From NCBI RefSeq assembly GCF_030996345.1, contig NZ_CP118747.1:804001-868000 (forward strand): a stretch of DNA of 64,000 bases. Reading direction: 5' to 3'. The DNA comes from Acidithiobacillus sp. AMEEHan (GTDB taxonomy: Bacteria; Pseudomonadota; Gammaproteobacteria; Acidithiobacillales; Acidithiobacillaceae). The notes under the pieces are model-generated. The model saw only the letters and a list, made by a program, of their open reading frames with translations. It was not told the origin of the DNA and made no database searches. This document shows positions 55,353-64,000 of the stretch, one piece after another; positions within the stretch are counted from its first letter, which is position 1, and each line of letters begins with the position of its first letter. A program made the position numbers and the translations under genes.

Positions 55353-55970
55353 TTATTTCCAGTGCGCTGGACGTTGGAGCACAAAGCCATCAGCTTTGAC
55401 GACTTGTTCGGGTAACTGGCTGGCGCGCAGTTTGTTTTCGCTGATGGCAAGGTGGCCGCTGGCGTGTTGCTTGAGTGCCTTGGAATGGCGATGGGGCGGG
55501 AAGGCGACGATGACGCGCTTGGATGGAAAGCGTTCGCGCACTCGGCGGATGGGTGTGGTGAGGTCACTGTCGCCAGAGATGACCAGGGCCACGTCGAAAG
55601 CATTGTCGAAGGCATCCGTCATCAACTGGATAGCAATGTTCACATCGGTCATCTTTTCTTCGTAGTCCAGCCAAGTGGCGTGGCATGCCCGGCACTCGCG
55701 TTTCTTTTCCAGGTAGTGGCCGAACTGACTCTGAACCCCTTGAACAGCCAGTGCCTCCAGATAATCGTTCTGCCGCTTCTGGTCCGCCGCATTGCGGCCA
55801 TTGTCACAAATACGGGCGGAGAAGTAATGGGTGGCGACTAGTTGCTGGCCTGGTTTGAGTAGGGCGCGTGCAAGCGCGGCCACATCCAACCAAAAGTAGC
55901 GCTTGAATCGGGCCTGCTTCAGGCCGAAGTACAGGTTGAAACCATCTATATAGGCGGCGACGCGAGTCAT
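55353..55970 (-). CDS. NYN-domain (LabA/DUF88-like) nuclease
   Basis: A 205-residue PIN-like NYN protein. [15 protein letters not shown] provides the first aspartate and the N of the fold. [18 protein letters not shown] and [16 protein letters not shown] provide the other acidic residues, so the metal site is complete. CRACHATW carries a CxxC that may bind zinc. It is probably an RNase or DNase acting with the flanking methylase, ATPase and helicase. The start is at 55970. Confidence 0.83.
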   Translation of the reverse strand: MTRVAAYIDGFNLYFGLKQARFKRYFWLDVAALARALLKPGQQLVATHYFSARICDNGRNAADQKRQNDYLEALAVQGVQSQFGHYLEKKRECRACHATWLDYEEKMTDVNIAIQLMTDAFDNAFDVALVISGDSDLTTPIRRVRERFPSKRVIVAFPPHRHSKALKQHASGHLAISENKLRASQLPEQVVKADGFVLQRPAHWK

Positions 55971-55988
55971 GGACGTGTTTCCGACCCC

Positions 55989-56155
55989 TTGCCATGCGGT
56001 GCGAAGGTGATACTATACGTTATACGAACCCCCCCGGAGATAGTATCTCCGGCCCGACGCCCCGAAAGGGGCGTTTCTTTTTTGTGGGTTGCCCCTGGCC
56101 CCGCCGGGAATCGCATCTCCGGGCCGACGCCTCCCTCGCGGAGACGTTTCTTTTT
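55989..56155 (+). ncRNA. Candidate small RNA: promoter plus two repeated hairpin-terminator units
   Basis: A promoter-like TTGCCA at 55989-55994 and TACTAT at 56011-56016 (16-base spacer) point rightwards. Then comes CCGGAGAT/ATCTCCGG (56034-56052) and the terminator ACGCCCC-GAAA-GGGGCGT with a T-rich tail (56057-56083). The same arrangement recurs 70 bases on: an imperfect CCGGGAAT/ATCTCCGG (56104-56122), then CGCCTCC/GGAGACG with TTTCTTTTT (56128-56155). The two units share most of a 30-base block. On the opposite strand this is the leader of the NYN gene. No known RNA family was recognised. Confidence 0.45.
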
Positions 56156-56172
56156 GAGACTACGCCAGTACA

Positions 56173-59706
<3,534 letters not shown>

Positions 59707-59743
59707 AACCTCTCCCGATATTTTCGTTCAGTCTACATGACTA

Positions 59744-59947
59744 CAGCATCGGATGCATAAGGCTACTTGGGCAATCTGAGTGGGGTATGGGGGATCCTTC
59801 ATGGGCCAAGTTTTTTTAGCTGCCCCTTGCCTATAAAACGAAAATGTCCGAGCGGTAAATTGCTTGAGGCGCAGTAGTACCGGCATGCGTGCTCCGTTGA
59901 CACCGCGCCAGCTATCCACAGGAAGCATCGGATGGCTGGGGTGGACA
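59744..59947. other. Leader between helicase and relaxase; possible oriT region
   Basis: About 240 bases separate two divergent genes. The 11-mer AGCATCGGATG occurs at 59744-59754 and again at 59924-59934. CTATCCACA at 59912 differs by one base from a DnaA box. oriT is often next to a MobF relaxase gene, so it may lie here, but I see no inverted repeat plus nic site that settles it. Confidence 0.3.
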
Positions 59948-62821
59948 ATGATTCGAATCAAACCGATCAAAAGCAGTGGTGGTGCAGCCGGGGTCGCGAA
60001 ATATCTGCGCAATGAACACACGGGCGAGGCGGCAGAACAGGCCGCTGGCTATTATAGCGAGCGCGGTGGAGCGCCCTCTTTTTGGGCAGGTCGGGGCGCA
60101 GAAGCCCTGGGTCTTTCGGGAGCCGTGGATACCGACCAGTTCCAGGCACTGCTGGAAGGGAAACTGCCGGATGGCACGGATTTGGCGGGACGGCACCAGA
60201 ATCGCCGCATGGGCGACGGCTATGTCCTCAGCGCTCCCAAGTCGGTGTCGATGATGGCCTGCGAGGATGAACGCTGGAAAGCATGGCACGACGAGGGGGT
60301 GAAAGCAGCCATAGCGTTTCTGCAGGAACGCATGGTCTATGCGCGTCTGGGCAAAGGCGGCCAGATATCGGAATACGACGGGGACATCATCGCCGCCGTG
60401 CATCGCCACGAGGACGCCCGCCCGGTCGATGGGATCGTGGATATGGACCTGCACAGCCATGTGACGGTCATCAATGCCATGCGTCGCTCCGACGGGCAAT
60501 GGACCAGCATCAACAATGACCAAGGCGTCGACTGTGAACTCCAGAAAGAAGCCGATGCCATCTACCTGGCCACCATGGCCCGATTGGCCGTAGAGCACGG
60601 CTATGAACTGGAGCAAAGTGCTACCGGTTTCGAAGTGGCGGGCATTACCCGCGACCAGATCGAGGCATTCAGCCGCCGACGGGGACAAATCCAGGCGGAT
60701 CTGGGCGATAAGGGCGGCATCGAGGCTGCCAGTGTCGCGCAACGGGACGCGGCCTGGTCCGCCACCCGGGCGGAGAAACGGCAACTGAGCCAGTCGGAGC
60801 AGCGGTGGGAGTGGCACCAACGCCTGCGGGAAGCCAAGGTTCCCACCCGCGACCTATGGGTGAAGAGCCTAGAACGCGCCAGACAGCGGGAAATGCCGCC
60901 CCCAGACCGCGCAACGCTTGCCGTACAGGGGGCGCTGGAGCATTGCAGCGAACACGACACGGTATTTTCGCAGTCCGCCGTTCGTGCCGAGGCGCTGCGG
61001 CAGGGTATGGCAGCGGGGGTTTCCGTCGAGGCAATCGACGCGGCCCTACAGGCAAGCGTCGAACTATTGGATGCAGGGCAGGTAGATCGGGATGGAACCG
61101 GCAAGTTGCGCCGGATGCATACTACCCAGCGCGCCGTGCAGGAAGAGTTGGCCATCCAGACCATCGCCACCCAGGGGAAGGCCGAAGCCCTCCACTCCCC
61201 GGAATCGGCGTCGGCACTGCTGGAGCAAAGACAGAAGGCGCAAGGTTGGAACTATTCCGATGGGCAGGTTGAGGCCATACGGATGGCCCTCATCGGCAGG
61301 GAGCAACATCAGGGAATAGTGGGTGCTGCCGGCGCCGGAAAAACCACCAGCATGGCTGTCATCGTGGAACAGTATCGACAGGCTGGATACGAGGTCATCG
61401 GACTCGCCCCCTCGGCCAAGGCTGCTGCAGAACTGCAGTCTGCGGGCTGCCAGACGCAAACCCTGGAGTCCTTCCTGCGCAGCAAATCGAGCGAAGCCTC
61501 TGGCCAGATCCTTTATATCGTCGACGAAGCGGGCATGGTCTCGCGTCGGGATTTGCTGCGCTTCTATCGGCGTGCGCAACAGGACGGAGCAAGGACTCTG
61601 ACCGTGGGCGACCCCCGGCAATTACAGGCCGTGCAGGCCGGTAATCCCTTCGAGCAACTGTTACGCTGTAACGGTTTCCGCCAGGCCAGCATCACCCAGA
61701 TCAACCGGCAAAAGGACCCGGCACTATTGGCCATTGCCGAAGCCTTTGCCGGCGGGGACGCAGAAAAAGGTTTGCGGCTTGCCGATCCGTACCTGCGGGA
61801 GATTCCCCTGCCCGATTCAGTGCCAGGCCAAAAGAAGATCGACAAAGCCGTCAAGCAGGAATGTTTGGCAAGGGCGGCGGCGGCTTCCTACCTTAGGCTG
61901 TCTTCCGAGGAGCGCGGGCAAACACTGGTTCTGGCCGCCAGCAATGGCACGAGACGGATCGCCAATACCGAGATCCGCACGGGTCTCATAGAGCGGGGGG
62001 AATTAGGCCCGGAATCCGTGGTGATCACCGCTCTCGACAAGGTCAGCCTGAGTGTTGCCCATCAGGCGCAGGCTGCGTTCTATCGTCCGGGGCAAGTGGT
62101 GGAACTTGGCCGCGCGGAGTCCGGCGTTGGGGAGCGCGGCACCCGCTGGAGGATCGTGGGTACCGAAAATGGCAAGCTGCAAGTCGTCCCCTTGCATGCG
62201 GAGGCGAAAGCACCAGTACATCTCAGGCCCTCGACCACACTGCAATTGTTCGATGTGCGCCCGATGGAATTGCGCGAGGGCGACCAAGTTTTATTCCGAC
62301 AGAACGACAAGAGCCGAGACATCGATCTTCGCAACGGCGATGATGCCGTCATTGCCATCCAGAATGGAAAAGCGTTCGCAACGCTGCGCGATGGAAAGTC
62401 GATAGAGCTGAAAGCCAGTGAAGTCATGGATTATGGCTACTGCCGCACCGTTCACGCCTCCCAAGGCGCCACGGTGGATCGGGCGATCGTCATCGCCGAG
62501 CGTAGCCGCGCTGGGGCGAACCTCGGCTACGTCGCGCTGAGCCGAGAGAAACTTCACCTGGAAATCCTGACCGACGACAAGGAAAGGCTGGTCGAGAGTT
62601 GGGGGAAATACGTACAACAAGAATCTGCGCGGGAGGCAGCGATGCGCGGCACACTGCAAAGTGCCAGAGACCAAGCCCGAGAAGTTATCTCTTGCCAGCT
62701 GGCCCATGCTCGTGCCGAAGAAAGAACTCAGCGCGAAACCCGGAAAAGAGAAAAGGCACGAGACACCCTGACCGCCAAAAAGCAACGCAGCCCTGCTTAC
62801 GACCAAGGCATTGGTTGGTGA
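59948..62821 (+). CDS. MobF-family conjugative relaxase (TrwC/TraI-like)
   Basis: A 957-residue relaxase-helicase. The relaxase domain has the catalytic tyrosine pair AGYYSERG (residues 35-36), GYVLSAPKSVSMM and the metal-binding histidines in MDLHSHVTVINAMRR. The helicase part has the Walker A GAAGAGKTTS (about residues 458-467), YIVDEAGMVSRRDLL, VGDPRQLQAVQAG and the late TVHASQGATVDRAIV. Together these nick oriT and unwind the transferred strand. The ATG at 59948 gives the standard N-terminus MIRIKPIKSS. It shows that the island can be mobilised. Confidence 0.92.
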   Translation: MIRIKPIKSSGGAAGVAKYLRNEHTGEAAEQAAGYYSERGGAPSFWAGRGAEALGLSGAVDTDQFQALLEGKLPDGTDLAGRHQNRRMGDGYVLSAPKSVSMMACEDERWKAWHDEGVKAAIAFLQERMVYARLGKGGQISEYDGDIIAAVHRHEDARPVDGIVDMDLHSHVTVINAMRRSDGQWTSINNDQGVDCELQKEADAIYLATMARLAVEHGYELEQSATGFEVAGITRDQIEAFSRRRGQIQADLGDKGGIEAASVAQRDAAWSATRAEKRQLSQSEQRWEWHQRLREAKVPTRDLWVKSLERARQREMPPPDRATLAVQGALEHCSEHDTVFSQSAVRAEALRQGMAAGVSVEAIDAALQASVELLDAGQVDRDGTGKLRRMHTTQRAVQEELAIQTIATQGKAEALHSPESASALLEQRQKAQGWNYSDGQVEAIRMALIGREQHQGIVGAAGAGKTTSMAVIVEQYRQAGYEVIGLAPSAKAAAELQSAGCQTQTLESFLRSKSSEASGQILYIVDEAGMVSRRDLLRFYRRAQQDGARTLTVGDPRQLQAVQAGNPFEQLLRCNGFRQASITQINRQKDPALLAIAEAFAGGDAEKGLRLADPYLREIPLPDSVPGQKKIDKAVKQECLARAAAASYLRLSSEERGQTLVLAASNGTRRIANTEIRTGLIERGELGPESVVITALDKVSLSVAHQAQAAFYRPGQVVELGRAESGVGERGTRWRIVGTENGKLQVVPLHAEAKAPVHLRPSTTLQLFDVRPMELREGDQVLFRQNDKSRDIDLRNGDDAVIAIQNGKAFATLRDGKSIELKASEVMDYGYCRTVHASQGATVDRAIVIAERSRAGANLGYVALSREKLHLEILTDDKERLVESWGKYVQQESAREAAMRGTLQSARDQAREVISCQLAHARAEERTQRETRKREKARDTLTAKKQRSPAYDQGIGW

Positions 62822-63162
62822 CACTGGCCGAACCCTGCGATCCTGCCGAAATGCTGGCGGCAACGAGCGTGAGCCAACTCGACCGCGAGCCTTCTCCGGC
62901 AGCACAAACGCCACATCCCGCCAGGGTGCGTTTGTGCGGATAAAAGCCTACCCGCAGGGTGGGCGTAACCCAACGTAACTACATGGAAACATTCCGTGGG
63001 TACACGGCAAAGCGTGTGAATCAACGCTCTTTGTGAGGCATTCCCGTGCCACTCCGTGTCAACCAAAAATCAAACCGTGTTTTGGGTTGACATTGCGCCA
63101 GCTACGGGTGAGCGGCGCAAATCTGGCACAGGGCGCGGATGCCGCTTTCAGGAGGATGTCGT
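62822..63162. other. Gene-free stretch with inverted repeats before the stb-like operon
   Basis: 340 bases without a supported gene. GCACAAACGC at 62902-62911 and GCGTTTGTGC at 62928-62937 form a perfect 10-bp inverted repeat with a 16-base loop. TTGCGCC at 63093-63099 and GGCGCAA at 63114-63120 form a second, directly after a TTGACA at 63087. These may be a relaxase-gene terminator and an operator of the stb-like operon respectively. oriT could also lie here. Confidence 0.35.
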
Positions 63163-63474
63163 ATGGCGCGAACGCTTACCGCAAAGGTGCTTCCCTACCT
63201 CGAAGCCATCGAGGCGGCGCACAGGGCCGGCGAATCGTGGAAGGATATTGGTGCGTTGGTGGAAGCGGCTATAGACGTGCGTTTCGGGTCGCCCATTTGT
63301 TTTGGAAATGCGGTCCGACGGGCACGCAAAGGGGTGGACGATGGGCGCCTATGGGTCGAGCAACGGCCCTTGCCCGGCATGGCGCACAAGCCTGTGGGTC
63401 TATCGCCAATTCATAAAACACCGATATCACAGGAACCACGTAAATCACTTTCTGTTGATCTGGATAAACCGTAA
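63163..63474 (+). CDS. Small StbA/KfrA-like DNA-binding candidate
   Basis: A 103-residue protein starting MARTLTAKVLPYLEAIEAAH, followed by RAGESWKDIGALVEAAI, a plausible helix-turn-helix, and a basic stretch AVRRARKG. AGGAGG lies seven bases before the ATG at 63163. It is ten bases ahead of a ParA/StbB-like ATPase gene, the position of the DNA-binding partner in IncW-type stb operons. The family assignment rests mainly on context. Confidence 0.5.
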   Translation: MARTLTAKVLPYLEAIEAAHRAGESWKDIGALVEAAIDVRFGSPICFGNAVRRARKGVDDGRLWVEQRPLPGMAHKPVGLSPIHKTPISQEPRKSLSVDLDKP

Positions 63475-63484
63475 AGGAGAGTTT

Positions 63485-64000
63485 ATGAAACATCTGGTCA
63501 TTAGCCATGGCGATAAAGGCGGCGTGGGTAAGAGCATTTTTTCCATGCTTGCTGTTGAGTTTGGGTTGTTCTCCGGACGGAATGTTGCGATTGTGGAGGG
63601 CGATACGAAAATCGGGGATGTGAAGGCGCGGTATGAGGACGTGGTTTCGGTCTTGTCGGTAAATTTGGATAAAAGCGGCAATGACGCCGAGAACGCGATA
63701 GCCACCCTCTTTAGCCACTTGGAAGCCCTGCAGAGTGATTTCGTAGTCATGAACCTCCCTGCCAATTCCCACAAGGCGATTGACGCCTATGCGGAGATTA
63801 TCGCGCCCGTTGCGCAAGAGCTGGGGTTGCAGATCTGTGTGGCGTGGATGATCGGGCGGGAGTCCAGCAGCGCGACCCTGGCGAACGAATCCGCCATCTG
63901 CCAGTTGGCGGATCGCAAAATGGCCGTAGTCAATCGCCACGAATCCGATTTTGACCGGGATTACTACTGGTTCACGGCTCCGCAGTATCGGGAGAAGTGG
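63485..64000 (+). CDS. ParA/StbB-like ATPase (partial)
   Basis: The first 172 residues of a deviant Walker-A ATPase. HLVISHGDKGGVGKSIFSML provides the ParA-type P-loop, NVAIVEGDTKIGDV the second acidic loop, and FVVMNLPANSHKAIDAY the Walker B-like region. The protein runs off the right edge. It resembles plasmid partition or StbB proteins next to conjugation genes, which keep plasmids in the cell or balance stability with transfer. GGAG precedes the ATG at 63485. Confidence 0.75.
   Translation, partial: MKHLVISHGDKGGVGKSIFSMLAVEFGLFSGRNVAIVEGDTKIGDVKARYEDVVSVLSVNLDKSGNDAENAIATLFSHLEALQSDFVVMNLPANSHKAIDAYAEIIAPVAQELGLQICVAWMIGRESSSATLANESAICQLADRKMAVVNRHESDFDRDYYWFTAPQYREKW

Noticed and set aside
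56012-56030. loxP-like TATACGTTATACGA sequence
   Set aside because: No 13-bp inverted repeats around an 8-bp spacer; it is better read as a promoter region.

Overview
The window reads as chromosome of a GC-rich gammaproteobacterium-like organism. The combination of system II cytochrome c maturation (ResB/ResC), an E. coli/Pseudomonas-like backbone order (lptM-lysA; rsmI-lpoA-yraN-SIS) and high GC suggests Acidithiobacillia (Acidithiobacillus-like). That placement is inference; no ribosomal marker gene is present.

Backbone, 1-16.9 kb: ResC and ResB, engB with a structured 3' end, a TrkA-N protein, polA divergent from a LOG-DUF2782-thrB operon, two small membrane proteins, argH-lptM-lysA convergent with pyrC, and an operon of a small membrane protein, a Pal-like lipoprotein and an unusual LysM-tailed FtsI-like transpeptidase.

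First accessory patch, 17-23.2 kb: a Dsb-like thioredoxin-fold protein is translationally coupled to a secreted putative polymorphic toxin. Four related immunity-type genes follow, one of them broken. Between them lie a decayed toxin tail and a decayed immunity 3' end. An ISL3-type insertion sequence then sits inside a TrmH-like methyltransferase gene.

Backbone, 23.2-44.6 kb: rimO-nifU-SDR, midA and a decayed ArsC/Spx gene, hemN and a MetR-like regulator. A phosphate-starvation cluster follows (two porins, a phytase-like esterase and an OmpA lipoprotein) with two four-unit Pho boxes. Next is a seven-gene minus-strand operon: lpoA, yraN, a gmhA-hldE fusion, glcD, DUF155, waaF and a P-type ATPase. 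rsmI and tRNA-Phe close the backbone.

Integrative element, 44.6 kb to the right edge: a tyrosine integrase follows tRNA-Phe. The element carries a complete retron locus (HEPN-like gene, winged-helix gene, ncRNA with visible a1/a2 and msd stems, reverse transcriptase). Its reverse transcriptase is cut by a second copy of the same ISL3 element with a perfect 8-bp target duplication. Further right are a DUF499 ATPase, DUF1156 methylase, NYN nuclease and SNF2/DUF3883 helicase defence module, a MobF relaxase and a partial Stb/ParA operon. The retron, the toxin-immunity array and the defence module are the most interesting parts.

Four single-base losses in G/C homopolymers break three otherwise normal genes, so assembly error should be considered.
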